Source: Gammaproteobacteria bacterium (lineage in GTDB: Bacteria > Pseudomonadota > Gammaproteobacteria > Steroidobacterales > GCA-2729495). Taken from it: a DNA stretch of 64,000 nucleotides. This document shows, piece by piece, positions 8,838 through 17,313 of the stretch (positions within the stretch are counted from its first letter, which is position 1; every line of letters starts with the position of its first letter). The notes beneath the pieces are model-generated. The model was not told the origin of the DNA. It did not search any database and saw only the letters and a list, made by a program, of their open reading frames with translations. A program made the translations under genes and the position numbers. The stretch is from assembly GCA_015709695.1 (NCBI GenBank), contig CP054183.1:3021001-3085000 (forward strand), read 5' to 3'.

Positions 8838-9349
8838 GGTCCGCGCCGGCTGCCGCAACCGCGGCCTGCATCGTGGCGCTCGCCCTGCTGGGGCTGGCGC
8901 CCGCGGTCCAGGCGACCGGCTTCGAGCAGGCCGACAAGGTGGTGGTGCGCAAGGCCGAGCGCCGCCTCGACCTGCTGAAGAACGGCCGGGTGCTGCGCAG
9001 CTTCCGCGTCGCGCTCGGGCTGGCGCCCGATGGGGACAAGCTGCGCGAGGGTGATTTCCGCACGCCCGAGGGACGCTACCTGCTGCTGGACCGCAACCCG
9101 GACAGCGATTACTTCCTCTCCATCCGCATTTCCTACCCGGACGAGCGCCACCAGCGTGCGGCGCGTGCCAGGGGCCATGCCCCGGGCGGGCTGATCATGA
9201 TCCACGGCATGCCCAACCAGCCGCGCTACTCGGCCGAGTACTACCGGACCATGGACTGGACCAACGGCTGCATCGCCGTGTCCAATGCCGACATGATCGA
9301 CATCTGGCTGATGACGGCTCGCAACACGCCCATCGACATCCTGCCATGA
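8834..9349 (+). CDS. L,D-transpeptidase family protein (YkuD domain)
   Basis: The 171-residue product has a signal peptide (ATAACIVALALLGLAPAVQA) and a YkuD catalytic domain. The motif HGMPNQ followed by DWTNGCIAVSNADM gives the active-site Cys as about C146. Such enzymes make 3-3 peptidoglycan cross-links or attach or detach proteins from peptidoglycan in the periplasm. It belongs to the small single-domain ErfK/YafK-like group without LysM. Translational coupling to mltD (ATGA at 8834-8837) and to ppnN (ATGA at 9346-9349) implies one operon for cell-wall turnover plus nucleotide salvage. Confidence 0.87.
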   Translation: MRSAPAAATAACIVALALLGLAPAVQATGFEQADKVVVRKAERRLDLLKNGRVLRSFRVALGLAPDGDKLREGDFRTPEGRYLLLDRNPDSDYFLSIRISYPDERHQRAARARGHAPGGLIMIHGMPNQPRYSAEYYRTMDWTNGCIAVSNADMIDIWLMTARNTPIDILP

Positions 9350-10734
9350 ACCCTGCCAGCCCTGCCCGCCACGGCGGCGAGACGCTCGTCGAGGTCATGC
9401 CGGAGGGCAGCCTGGAGCTGCTCTCCCAGCACGAGGTCAACCGCCTGCGCAGCACCGGCGAGGGCGGCCAGCACGAAGTGCTCAGACGCTGCGCGCTGGC
9501 GGTGCTCAACGTCGGCGGCCAGACCGATGACACGCGCGAAGTGCTGGAGAAGTACCACGACTTCGAGGTGTTCATCGTGCAGCAGGACCGCGGCGTGAAA
9601 CTGGCGCTGCGCAACGCGCCGCCCGAGGCCTTCGTCGACGGCAAGATGATCCGCGGCATCCGCGAGCTGCTGTTCGCGGTGCTGCGCGACGTGGTGTTCA
9701 TCAACAACGAAGTGGCGGGCGGCAGCCAGTTCGACCTCACGCGCAGTGATGGCATCACCAACGCGGTGTTCCACATCCTGCGCAACTCGGGGACGCTGCG
9801 TGCCGGCGAGCCCGACCTGGTGGTCTGCTGGGGCGGGCACGCCATCAGCCGCGAGGAGTACGACTACTCCAAGAAAGTCGGCTACGAGATCGGCCTGCGG
9901 GAGATGAACGTCTGCACCGGTTGCGGCGGTGGCGCCATGAAGGGCCCGATGAAGGGCGCGGCGGTGGGTCATGCCAAGCAGCGCGTCGATGACGGCCGCT
10001 ACATCGGTGTCACCGAACCCGGCATCATCGCCGCCGAATCGCCCAATCCCATCGTCAACCAGCTGGTCATCATGCCCGACATGGAGAAGCGGCTGGAGGC
10101 GTTCGTGCGCATTGCGCACGCCATCGTCATCTTCCCGGGCGGGGTGGGCACGGCCGAGGAGTTCCTGTTCCTGCTGGGGATACTGCTGCACGAGCGCAAC
10201 CGCGAGGTGCCGCTCCCGGTGGTGCTGACCGGCCCGGCGTCGAGCGAGCCGTACTTCTCGCAGATCCACGAGTTCATCGGCGCCACGCTCGGCCGCGAGG
10301 CGCAGCAGCGCTATCGCATCTGCATCGGCAACCCGGCCACGGTGGCGGCGACGCTGCGCGAAGGCATGCGCCAGGTGCGTGATTTCCGCCACTCGAAGAA
10401 CGATGCCTACTACTTCAACTGGCGGCTGCACCTCGACATGGACTTCCAGCAGCCGTTCCACGCGACCCATGAGACCATGGCCGGGCTGGTCCTGCATCGT
10501 GGCCAGGAGCCGGCACGGCTCGCGGCCAGCCTGCGCAAGGCCTTCTCCGGCATGGTGGCGGGCAACGTCAAGGACGAAGGCATCCGTGCAATCGAGAGCC
10601 GTGGCCCGTTCGAGCTCTCCGGAGATCGCGAGCTCATGGCGCGGCTCGATCGGCTTCTCGGCGCCTTCGTTGCCCAGAACCGCATGAAACTGCCGGGTCG
10701 CGCCTACCAGCCCTGCTATCGCCTCGTGGTCTGA
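9346..10734 (+). CDS. ppnN: Pyrimidine/purine nucleotide 5'-monophosphate nucleosidase
   Basis: The 462-residue protein matches PpnN (YgdH). The central LOG-like domain carries the FPGGVGTAEEFLF motif (PGGxGTxxE), preceded by TGCGGGAMKGPMKGAA and an N-terminal PpnN-specific domain (VEVMPEGSLELLSQHEVNRL). The enzyme hydrolyses nucleoside monophosphates to base and ribose 5-phosphate and in E. coli is activated by (p)ppGpp. The length is close to the E. coli protein. The start is fixed by the ATGA overlap with the transpeptidase gene. Confidence 0.9.
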   Translation: MNPASPARHGGETLVEVMPEGSLELLSQHEVNRLRSTGEGGQHEVLRRCALAVLNVGGQTDDTREVLEKYHDFEVFIVQQDRGVKLALRNAPPEAFVDGKMIRGIRELLFAVLRDVVFINNEVAGGSQFDLTRSDGITNAVFHILRNSGTLRAGEPDLVVCWGGHAISREEYDYSKKVGYEIGLREMNVCTGCGGGAMKGPMKGAAVGHAKQRVDDGRYIGVTEPGIIAAESPNPIVNQLVIMPDMEKRLEAFVRIAHAIVIFPGGVGTAEEFLFLLGILLHERNREVPLPVVLTGPASSEPYFSQIHEFIGATLGREAQQRYRICIGNPATVAATLREGMRQVRDFRHSKNDAYYFNWRLHLDMDFQQPFHATHETMAGLVLHRGQEPARLAASLRKAFSGMVAGNVKDEGIRAIESRGPFELSGDRELMARLDRLLGAFVAQNRMKLPGRAYQPCYRLVV

Positions 10735-10762
10735 CGCCGCGTCCGCGGCGCTGGTCATTTTT
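10735..10762 (+). terminator. Candidate terminator after ppnN
   Basis: CGCCGCG (10735-10741) and CGCGGCG (10744-10750) form a perfect seven-base inverted repeat directly after the ppnN stop, followed after seven bases by five Ts (10758-10762). The distance to the T-run weakens the call. Confidence 0.45.
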
Positions 10763-10887
10763 CCGCCAGGGCGGCAGCGCCTCGCATAACGGCGCTGTTA
10801 AATCAGGATGCCTGTGACTCAGTTCCTCGTGAGCGACGGGGCCGCTCCATAAGCTGGCTGCACTGTGGAGGAACGGGGACAACCGCC

Positions 10888-11175
10888 ATGAGTCATTACA
10901 AGAACAACAGTCTCTCCCCCGGCGCCGACCCTGAGATCGCCGACAGCGGTGCCAGCAAGCCCGGCTACGAATCGACCCTGCGCAGCGGCCGCGTCCGCAG
11001 CCTCGTCAGCCAGGAGGGCAAGGACATGGGTGGCTGGGATTCCTATCGCCGCTGGCTCAACCGCGTGCAGGCGCCGGACAAGCGCCGTTCCGTGGTGGAC
11101 CCGGCGCTGTACACGTGGAAGGGCTATCGGAACTGGTCGGAGAAGGTCCGCCGGGACTGGAAGCAGGACGAGTAG
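10888..11175 (+). CDS. Small hypothetical protein, 95 residues
   Basis: I do not recognise this protein. It is hydrophilic and has no signal or membrane segment; its C-terminal half is rich in Trp, Tyr and Arg (GGWDSYRRWLNRVQAP, YTWKGYRNWSEKVRRDW). The ATG follows a good GGAGGAA about 13 bases upstream, and the codon use is like its neighbours, so I take it as real. It is the first of three consecutive small ORFs on the same strand. The preceding 153-base gap holds the ppnN terminator candidate and must hold any promoter, but no clear -35/-10 pair was found. Confidence 0.65.
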   Translation: MSHYKNNSLSPGADPEIADSGASKPGYESTLRSGRVRSLVSQEGKDMGGWDSYRRWLNRVQAPDKRRSVVDPALYTWKGYRNWSEKVRRDWKQDE

Positions 11176-11271
11176 GCAGCCGTCTCCTCGACAGCAGCGA
11201 GGCCGCGCCAGCCCCGTCGCCCAACGAAACAAGAAGCCGGCCAGGCAGCCTGCTGATCACAGACCAAGTAC

Positions 11272-11469
11272 ATGTCGGACAGGGAACAGACCAGGGACTT
11301 CAGCATCAGGAACCCCGAGACCCGCAGCCGCCGGGCCTGGGTGGAGCGCGCCCTGCAGGGCGTGCGCGAGCGGCTGGCCAGCGGTGAGCTGCAGCCCGGG
11401 CCCGGCGATTCGCCCGGGACGCCGCCGAAGCCGCGGCTGTCGGTCGTGCCTTCGGCCCGCAAGCGCTGA
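11272..11469 (+). CDS. Small hypothetical protein, 65 residues
   Basis: An unrecognised, strongly charged ORF: an Arg-rich, probably helical N-terminal half (RRAWVERALQGVRERLASG) and a Pro/Gly-rich tail ending in SARKR. No Shine-Dalgarno sequence is obvious before ATG 11272. Support comes from its position in the same direction between two other small ORFs and from the lack of a better gene on either strand. It could be spurious. Confidence 0.42.
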   Translation: MSDREQTRDFSIRNPETRSRRAWVERALQGVRERLASGELQPGPGDSPGTPPKPRLSVVPSARKR

Positions 11470-11480
11470 AGCTGGCCACG

Positions 11481-11648
11481 ATGGCATGGCACCCGGAGCG
11501 GGCGCTGCGCCTGCTTGACCAGCTGGATTGCCTGGGCGGCGTGCTGCGCCTGGCCTGGGCGGGCCACTGGGGCACCTGGTTGCGGGCTGCCTCGCTGGCA
11601 TCCTGCCTCGTGCTCGGTGCCATCGCCTGGCGCCTCGTGCCGTTCTGA
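11481..11648 (+). CDS. Small single-span membrane protein candidate, 55 residues
   Basis: ATG 11481 to TGA 11646-11648 encodes 55 residues: a hydrophilic start (MAWHPERALRLLDQLDCLG), then a long hydrophobic stretch containing LRAASLASCLVLGAIAWRLV near the C-terminus. It begins 11 bases after the previous small ORF ends, so the two may be coupled. No ribosome-binding site is clear. The function is unknown; the predicted membrane segment and the spacing are the only evidence. Confidence 0.4.
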   Translation: MAWHPERALRLLDQLDCLGGVLRLAWAGHWGTWLRAASLASCLVLGAIAWRLVPF

Positions 11649-11690
11649 ACGGACGGGGGTTCCCGGCAGCAGGCGAACTGGCGCCTGCTT

Positions 11691-12785
11691 TTACGTCAGC
11701 AGCGCTGCCGTCAGGCCGGCACTGACGGCGACCATCATCACGGCTGCGGTCACTCCGGCCGCCAGCGGTCGCCAGCCGACGCTGCGCAACTGGCCCACGT
11801 CCACGGTCAGCCCGACGGCGGCCATGCCCACCGTCAGCAGCAGCTCGGAGGCCTGGTTGGCCAGCGCCAGCGCGGGGGTCCAGATGCCCGCGGCGAATCC
11901 CGGCCGCAGGCCGGCGAAGGCGTCGCCCAGGGTACGCAAGGCGGCGAAAGCCACGAAGGCCAGCACGAAACCGGGCACCAGGCGGCGGATGCCGGCCAGC
12001 CCGCCCGCGGGTCGGCTCCCGTCCGCCGTGGCGGCCATCGTCGCCAGCGCCGGCACCACGACCACCAGCGTCAGGTTGCGCAGCAGCTTGGTGACCGTCG
12101 CGGCATCGAGGGCAACCGGTGCGGAGTACTGGCCGCTGTAGAGCAGGGCCGCGCCGATGACCTGCGAGGTGTCATGGATGGAGGAGCCGAGGAAGATGCC
12201 GGCCACCTCCGGGTTGGCGCCGAACAGCCAGTGGCCGAGCGCCGGGTAGGCCAGCATGCCGACCAGCCCGACGATGACGATGATCGTGACCGCGTAGCCG
12301 GTGTCTTCCGCGCGGGCGCGGATGGACGGTGCGACGGCCATCACCGCCGTGCAGCCGCAGATGCTGGTGCCCACGGTCAGCAGGGTCACCAGCGGTCCCC
12401 GCAGCCCCCAGGCCCTGGCGAGGCGGGGAATCAGCAGCCAGGCCGTGGCCAGGCAGCCGGCCACGACCGGCAGGGCGCGCAGGCCGAGTTCACCGATGCC
12501 GGCCAGCGTCAGGCGCAGGCCCACCAGGGCCAGGCCGATGCGCAGGATGGCGCTGGATGCCACCGCCACGCCGTGTTCCATGCGCGGCGCCACGCCGATG
12601 AACGAGCGCACGCAGACGCCGGTGAGGACGGCAAGCATTACCGGGCTGACCGGACTCTTGCCGAGCTGGAACAGCGCCGTGCCGAGCCATCCCGAGGCGT
12701 AGTGGGCGAGGATCGCCAGGGCAAAGGCACCGGCAAGGCCGGGCACGGCCGCGGCACGCGAGCCCCGGGTGACGATGCCAGGCAT
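11691..12785 (-). CDS. YeiH/UPF0324 family putative sulfate exporter
   Basis: The 364-residue integral membrane protein has about ten hydrophobic segments. It carries the family hallmarks VGTSICGCTAVMAVAPSI and FLGSSIHDTSQVIGAALLYS. YeiH-family proteins are described as putative sulfate exporters; experimental support is thin. ATG 12785 lies two bases after the stop of the upstream DUF6356 gene, so the pair is an operon read away from an Lrp-type regulator. A longer open frame to 13142 runs antisense through that upstream gene and is not used. Confidence 0.85.
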   Translation of the reverse strand: MPGIVTRGSRAAAVPGLAGAFALAILAHYASGWLGTALFQLGKSPVSPVMLAVLTGVCVRSFIGVAPRMEHGVAVASSAILRIGLALVGLRLTLAGIGELGLRALPVVAGCLATAWLLIPRLARAWGLRGPLVTLLTVGTSICGCTAVMAVAPSIRARAEDTGYAVTIIVIVGLVGMLAYPALGHWLFGANPEVAGIFLGSSIHDTSQVIGAALLYSGQYSAPVALDAATVTKLLRNLTLVVVVPALATMAATADGSRPAGGLAGIRRLVPGFVLAFVAFAALRTLGDAFAGLRPGFAAGIWTPALALANQASELLLTVGMAAVGLTVDVGQLRSVGWRPLAAGVTAAVMMVAVSAGLTAALLT

Positions 12786-12787
12786 GT

Positions 12788-13078
12788 TCAGCTGGCGGGG
12801 TTGACCGGCGGCGAGAGGCTGCCGAGCGGGCGTTCCGGGCCATGGGCCGCCGGGACGGCCAGGCGGCGGTCGCGGTTGAGGACCATGCGCTGGTGCAGCC
12901 CGGTGATGGTCTGGCTGCCGGTCCGGACGAACAGGAAGGGCAGGAAGGCGTGGATCAGACAGGCCAGGCCGCCGGCGAGCATGCGCAGCGCGAAGCCCAG
13001 CGCCTGGAGCAGATGCTGGAGGTAGGTCTCGCCCACGGAGGCCGGGTGGTCGGTGAACAGGGCGCGCAGTGTTCTCAT
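12788..13078 (-). CDS. DUF6356 family protein
   Basis: The 96-residue protein opens with FTDHPASVGETYLQHLLQAL followed by LGFALRMLAGGLACLIHAFLPFLF, a pattern I associate with DUF6356 (small, one membrane segment, function unknown). It sits two bases upstream of the YeiH-like gene on the same strand and diverges from an Lrp-family regulator across 113 bases. The arrangement suggests the regulator controls both genes. Confidence 0.72.
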   Translation of the reverse strand: MRTLRALFTDHPASVGETYLQHLLQALGFALRMLAGGLACLIHAFLPFLFVRTGSQTITGLHQRMVLNRDRRLAVPAAHGPERPLGSLSPPVNPAS

Positions 13079-13127
13079 GGAGGGGAACGGTATCCCGAGC
13101 TATCGGGCATTTTCCGCTCAAAATTTC

Positions 13128-13165
13128 GATTGCAATCCCCACTCAGAGAAATGATATTGCGCAAT
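13128..13165. promoter_or_regulatory. Twin palindromes, candidate Lrp-type operators
   Basis: Two ten-base perfect palindromes lie in the divergent spacer: GATTGCAATC at 13128-13137 and ATTGCGCAAT at 13156-13165, with centres 28 bases apart. The right-hand one is 26 bases before the regulator start. Lrp/AsnC regulators bind multiple dyad sites, and their genes are usually autoregulated, so operator function is a reasonable inference. Confidence 0.5.
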
Positions 13166-13191
13166 CTTGCCCAAACTGGGGAAAAGAATTT

Positions 13192-13650
13192 ATGGACAAG
13201 AAAGACCGGGAAATCCTTGCCCTCCTGCAGCGTGACGCCGGGCTCGCCGTGGCCGCCATCGCCGAGCAGGTGCACCTCTCCCCCGGTCCCTGCTGGCGCC
13301 GGATCCGCGCCCTGGAGGTGGCGGGTTTCATCCGCCGCCGGGTGGCCATCCTCGACCCCGCGAAGCTCAACGTCGGCACCACGGTGTTCGTGACCCTGAA
13401 GACCAGCCGCCACGATGCCGAGTGGTTCGAGCTGTTCGCCACGCGGGTGCGCGCCATCCCGGAAGTGGTGGAGTTCCACCGCATGAGCGGTGACGTGGAC
13501 TACCTGCTGCGGCTGGCGATACCGGACATCGGTGCCTACGACCGCGTTTACAAGCAGCTGATCGGCGTCGGTGGCCTGAGCGACGTCAGTGCGAGCTTTG
13601 CCCTGGAGTGCATCAAGTCCACCACCGAACTGCCGCTCGACTACGTCTAG
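13192..13650 (+). CDS. Lrp/AsnC family transcriptional regulator
   Basis: A 152-residue regulator with an N-terminal winged helix ([33 protein letters not shown]) and a C-terminal RAM ligand domain ([38 protein letters not shown]). Such proteins respond to amino acids and control amino-acid metabolism or export. ATG 13192 gives the canonical N-terminus; a frame extending to 13069 would read through the operator region. It is divergent from the DUF6356-yeiH operon, its likely target. Confidence 0.88.
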   Translation: MDKKDREILALLQRDAGLAVAAIAEQVHLSPGPCWRRIRALEVAGFIRRRVAILDPAKLNVGTTVFVTLKTSRHDAEWFELFATRVRAIPEVVEFHRMSGDVDYLLRLAIPDIGAYDRVYKQLIGVGGLSDVSASFALECIKSTTELPLDYV

Positions 13651-13748
13651 GCTGCCGGCAGCGCCTTGAAATCCGGCACCGTGACCCTCACCTAGGCAGG
13701 GCCAGCGTCGCGGCGAACGCCGCAGCCTGCCGCCACGAAGGACAACCG

Positions 13749-15611
13749 ATGACCGCACGCGAGACCCATGGCTTCCAGGCCGAGGTGAAGCAGCTGCTTC
13801 ACCTGATGATCCACTCCCTCTACAGCAATCGCGAGATCTTCCTCCGCGAGCTGATCTCCAATGCCTCCGATGCGGCCGACAAGCTGCGGTTCGAGGCCAT
13901 CGCCCATCCCGGGTATCTGGCGGAGGATGCGGTGCTCGGTATCCACATCGCCTGTGACGCGGAGGCTGGCACCCTGTCCATCACCGACAACGGCATCGGC
14001 ATGTCCCGCGAGGACGTCATCGAGCAGCTCGGCACCATCGCCAGGTCCGGCACCGCCGAATTCATCGGCCGCCTCAGCGGCGACGAGCGCCAGGACATGA
14101 ACCTCATCGGCCAGTTCGGTGTCGGCTTCTACTCCGCCTTCACCGTGGCGGACCGGGTCGAGGTAATCAGCCGCCGTGCCGGCCTGCCCGCCGATGCGGG
14201 CGTGCGCTGGGAATCCTCGGGGGATGGCGAGTTCAGCATCGAGCCGGTGGCCGATGCGCCCCGCGGCACCCGCGTGACACTTCACCTGCGCGAGGACGCC
14301 CGGGAGTTCGCCGACGAGTTCCGGCTGCGTGCACTGATCCGCAAGTATTCGGACCATATCGCCTTCCCGGTGCTGATGCACAAGGCCGGCGCTTCGGGCG
14401 AGGAGGCCACGGAGGAGGCTGTCAACGCCGCCAAGGCACTGTGGACCCGGCCAAAGGGCGGGATCACCGACGACGAGTACCAGGAGTTCTACCGGCATAT
14501 TGCCCACGATTTCACGGCGCCGCTCGCCTGGAGCCACAACCGCGTGGAAGGCAAGCGGGTCTACACCAGCCTGCTCTATGTTCCGGCCCGGGCGCCCTTC
14601 GACCTGTGGAACCGCGAGAAGCCCCGCGGCCTGAAGCTCTACGTGCGGCGCGTGTTCATCCTCGACGATGCCGCGCAGTTCCTGCCGGTGTACCTGCGTT
14701 TCATGCGCGGCGTGGTGGACGCCGACGGGCTGTCCCTGAACGTGTCACGCGAGATGCTGCAGCAGGACCCGGAGGTCGAGGCGATCCGCAGCGGGCTGAC
14801 ACGTCGCGTGCTGGACATGCTCGACAAGCTGGCGACCGAGGAGCCGGAAAAGTACCGGGGCTTCTGGAAGGAATTCGGCCGGGTGCTCAAGGAAGGCCCG
14901 GCGGAGGATCCGGGCAACGCCGGGCGCATCGCCGGGCTGCTGCGCTTCACCAGCACGCGCAGCGCCGGCGACGAACCCGATCGCAGCCTCGGCGACTACG
15001 TGGCCGGCAAGCTCGACGGCCAGAAGCACGTCTGGTACGTGACCGCGGACAGCCTGGCCGCGGCGCGCAGCAGCCCGCAGCTGGAGATCTTCCGCAAGAA
15101 GGGCATCGAGGTGCTGCTGCTGGCCGATCCCATCGACGAGTGGGTGACCGGGCACCTCGGCGAGTTCGAAGGCATGGAGTTCCGCGACGTGCGCCGCGGC
15201 GAACTCGACCTCGAGGACGTCGGCGGCGGCGACAAGCAGGCGCAGGCCGTCGGTGAGCACGCCGCCCTGGTCGAACGTCTGAAGGAGTTGTTCGGCGACG
15301 AGCTGGCTGGCGTGCGCGTCAGCGACCGGCTCACCGATTCCCCGGCCTGTCTCGCCATGGGCGACCGGGACATGAGCCCGCAGATGCGGCGCATCCTCGA
15401 GGCATCGGGCCAGAGCGTGCCGCAGTCCCGGCCGGTGCTGGAGGTCAATCCCGGCCATCCGCTGGTGTTGCGCCTGGCCGCCGAGCAGGATGCCGGGCGG
15501 TTCGCCGATATCGCCCGCGTGCTGCTCGACCAGGCCACGCTGGCCGAGGGCCGGGCGCTGGCTGATCCGGGTGACTTCCTGCGGCGGCTCAACCGCCTGC
15601 TCACGGCCTGA
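13749..15611 (+). CDS. htpG: Molecular chaperone HtpG (Hsp90)
   Basis: A 620-residue Hsp90 protein, slightly shorter than most. The N-terminal ATPase has [17 protein letters not shown] and [11 protein letters not shown]; the middle domain has [20 protein letters not shown] and [12 protein letters not shown]; the C-terminal dimer domain is complete. It assists folding of client proteins in the cytoplasm. ATG 13749 follows AAGGA, and the N-terminus aligns with the family ([20 protein letters not shown]). It stands alone and is convergent with the CDF exporter gene 12 bases downstream. Confidence 0.95.
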   Translation: MTARETHGFQAEVKQLLHLMIHSLYSNREIFLRELISNASDAADKLRFEAIAHPGYLAEDAVLGIHIACDAEAGTLSITDNGIGMSREDVIEQLGTIARSGTAEFIGRLSGDERQDMNLIGQFGVGFYSAFTVADRVEVISRRAGLPADAGVRWESSGDGEFSIEPVADAPRGTRVTLHLREDAREFADEFRLRALIRKYSDHIAFPVLMHKAGASGEEATEEAVNAAKALWTRPKGGITDDEYQEFYRHIAHDFTAPLAWSHNRVEGKRVYTSLLYVPARAPFDLWNREKPRGLKLYVRRVFILDDAAQFLPVYLRFMRGVVDADGLSLNVSREMLQQDPEVEAIRSGLTRRVLDMLDKLATEEPEKYRGFWKEFGRVLKEGPAEDPGNAGRIAGLLRFTSTRSAGDEPDRSLGDYVAGKLDGQKHVWYVTADSLAAARSSPQLEIFRKKGIEVLLLADPIDEWVTGHLGEFEGMEFRDVRRGELDLEDVGGGDKQAQAVGEHAALVERLKELFGDELAGVRVSDRLTDSPACLAMGDRDMSPQMRRILEASGQSVPQSRPVLEVNPGHPLVLRLAAEQDAGRFADIARVLLDQATLAEGRALADPGDFLRRLNRLLTA

Positions 15612-15623
15612 GCCGGAGCGCGG

Positions 15624-16634
15624 CTAGCAACTCTGGTCGCAGGCTGGCCCGCTGCCGTGCTCCACCTGCAGCGTGGTGTGGGCGATGTGGAAGCGCTGCG
15701 CGAGGGTGCCGGCGATATCACGGAGGAAGTGGTCGTCCTCCGGGCCGCGGGGCATCACCAGGTGCGCCGTCAGCGCCGTCTCCGTGGTGCTCATGGCCCA
15801 GATGTGCAGGTCGTGGATGCTGGTGACGCCCGGCAGGCCCTCGAGGTAGCTGCGGACCTCGTGGGGGTCGACACTGCGCGGCACGGCATCGAAGGCCATT
15901 TCCAATGCCTCGGTGAGCACCCCCCAGGTGCTCCAGACGATGATGCCGACGATGAGCAGGCTGATGACCGGGTCGAGCCACTGCCAGCCGGCCAGCAGCA
16001 CGCCGACACCGCCCAGCGCCACGCCCAGCGATACCCCGGCATCGCCCGCCATGTGCAGGAAGGCCGCGCGGATGTTGATGTCGTGATGGCGTCCGGCGGC
16101 GAACAGCCAGGCGGTCACGCCATTGATGACCACGCCCGCCGCGGCCACCGCGATCATGATGTTGCCTGCCACTGGCGCCGGCGCCTGCAGTCGCAGCAAG
16201 GCCTCCCAGCCGATCGCCCCCATGGCCACCAGCAGCAGGATCGAACTCACCAGCGAGGAAAGGATGGTGCCGCGGCGGAAGCCATAGGTGTGACGCGGGG
16301 TTGCATCGCGCCTGGCCAGCCGCATCGCACCCCAGGCCAGCACCAGGCTGAGGACATCGCTCAGGTTGTGGCCGGCATCGGCGATCAGGGCCAGGGAGTC
16401 GGCCACCAGACCGAAGACAAACTCCACCACCACGAAAAGGATGTTGAGCGCGATGCCGATGGCGAAGGCGCGGGTCATCTGCTCCGGAGGCGGGTGGTGG
16501 TGATGGCCGTGCCCGTGCTCATGCTCATGCTCATGATCATGAGCATGAGCATGGTCATGGTCATGGTCATGGTCATGGTCATGTCCGTGGCCGTGCCGCA
16601 CATCGGCGGCCGGGTGATGCGCGTGATCGCTCAT
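15624..16634 (-). CDS. Cation diffusion facilitator (CzcD/ZitB-like) with His-rich N-terminus
   Basis: The 336-residue CDF transporter begins with about 48 residues dominated by His, Asp and Glu. The membrane domain has the metal-site motifs ADAGHNLSDVLSL (TM2) and HMAGDAGVSLGV (TM5) and ends in a cytoplasmic domain (GVTSIHDLHIWAMSTTETAL). It probably exports Zn2+ (or Co2+/Cd2+) by proton antiport. The His-rich region is partly encoded by a tandem hexanucleotide repeat. It is convergent with htpG, and an Lrp-type gene lies directly upstream on the same strand. Confidence 0.9.
   Translation of the reverse strand: MSDHAHHPAADVRHGHGHDHDHDHDHDHAHAHDHEHEHEHGHGHHHHPPPEQMTRAFAIGIALNILFVVVEFVFGLVADSLALIADAGHNLSDVLSLVLAWGAMRLARRDATPRHTYGFRRGTILSSLVSSILLLVAMGAIGWEALLRLQAPAPVAGNIMIAVAAAGVVINGVTAWLFAAGRHHDINIRAAFLHMAGDAGVSLGVALGGVGVLLAGWQWLDPVISLLIVGIIVWSTWGVLTEALEMAFDAVPRSVDPHEVRSYLEGLPGVTSIHDLHIWAMSTTETALTAHLVMPRGPEDDHFLRDIAGTLAQRFHIAHTTLQVEHGSGPACDQSC
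16553..16582 (+). repeat. ATGGTC tandem repeat in the CDF His-Asp tract
   Basis: ATGGTC is repeated in tandem five times (the last copy reads ATGTCC), encoding alternating His and Asp on the minus strand. Similar ATGAGC/ATGCTC units follow upstream (about 16520-16552). The repeat stays in frame, so slippage would change the number of metal-binding residues without breaking the gene. Confidence 0.75.
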
Positions 16635-16664
16635 GGCGCTTGCGTCCTCATGCCGGCGAGGGTA

Positions 16665-17141
16665 TCACGGCCGCGCGGCCGGCAAGGGCAGGGCAGTCCG
16701 GTCCAGGACCGTGCGCAGCACGAAGCTCGAATGCACGCCGGTGACGCCTTCGATCCGGGTGATCTTGTCGAGCAGCAGGGACTGGTAGGCATCCATGTCG
16801 GTGACCAGCACCTTGAGCTGGTAGTCGGCGTCCTGGCCGGTGATCAGCAGGCACTCGAGGACTTCGGGGAGTCGCGACACCTGCTTCTCGAAGTGCGTGA
16901 AGCGGTCCGGGGTGTGGCGGTCCATGGCGATGTGCACCAGGGCGGTCAGGGCGAGCCCGAGGCTGCGGGCGTCGAGCAGCGCGCGGTAGCCGGTGATGAT
17001 GCCGCTGGCCTCCAGGGCACGTACCCGGCGCAGGCAGGGCGATGGCGACAGGCCGATGCGGTCTGCCAGTTCCTGGTTGCTCAGGGCGGAATTCTGCTGG
17101 AGCGCCTCCAGGATCTGCCGGTCGTAGCGGTCGAGTTGCAT
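16665..17141 (-). CDS. lrp: Lrp/AsnC family transcriptional regulator
   Basis: The 158-residue regulator has the classic N-terminus MQLDRYDRQILEALQQN, the recognition helix RIGLSPSPCLRRVRALE and a C-terminal RAM domain (LITGQDADYQLKVLVTDMDA). It resembles Lrp itself more than the regulator at 13192 does. It is divergent from leuA across 172 bases, and leucine-synthesis genes are standard Lrp targets, so it probably senses leucine or related amino acids. The gene symbol is tentative. Confidence 0.85.
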   Translation of the reverse strand: MQLDRYDRQILEALQQNSALSNQELADRIGLSPSPCLRRVRALEASGIITGYRALLDARSLGLALTALVHIAMDRHTPDRFTHFEKQVSRLPEVLECLLITGQDADYQLKVLVTDMDAYQSLLLDKITRIEGVTGVHSSFVLRTVLDRTALPLPAARP

Positions 17142-17191
17142 GGGGCAGCCTCCGGTTTCGGGCAGATTGGTGGAATATGCCGTCCATGGCG

Positions 17192-17245
17192 ATAATAGCG
17201 CAATTCACTGCCAAAACACCCGGTTCCAGGCCCTGATTTTGCAAT
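17192..17245. promoter_or_regulatory. lrp/leuA divergent control region
   Basis: The 172-base spacer contains TATTAT on the minus strand (complement of 17192-17197), a plausible minus-10 for lrp, and two sequences like those in the other Lrp spacer: GCGCAAT (17198-17204) and TTGCAATCC (17239-17247). TTGCAATCC also occurs within the palindrome region at 13131-13139. Binding by either Lrp protein is inferred. I saw no leucine-rich leader peptide ahead of leuA. Confidence 0.35.
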
Positions 17246-17313
17246 CCGGCGCCCCTGGTGCGCGGCTAAGGTATCGGCATCCGTCATCCGGGGATGCCCG
17301 GGGAGTACCAGCC

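Noticed and set aside
12785..13142. N-terminal extension of the YeiH-like protein
   Set aside because: The extension is read out of frame through the DUF6356 gene and the operator; ATG 12785 gives the complete membrane protein.
17142..17313. Leucine leader-peptide attenuator ahead of leuA
   Set aside because: No short ORF with a run of Leu codons or a terminator/antiterminator pair with a T-tract was seen.
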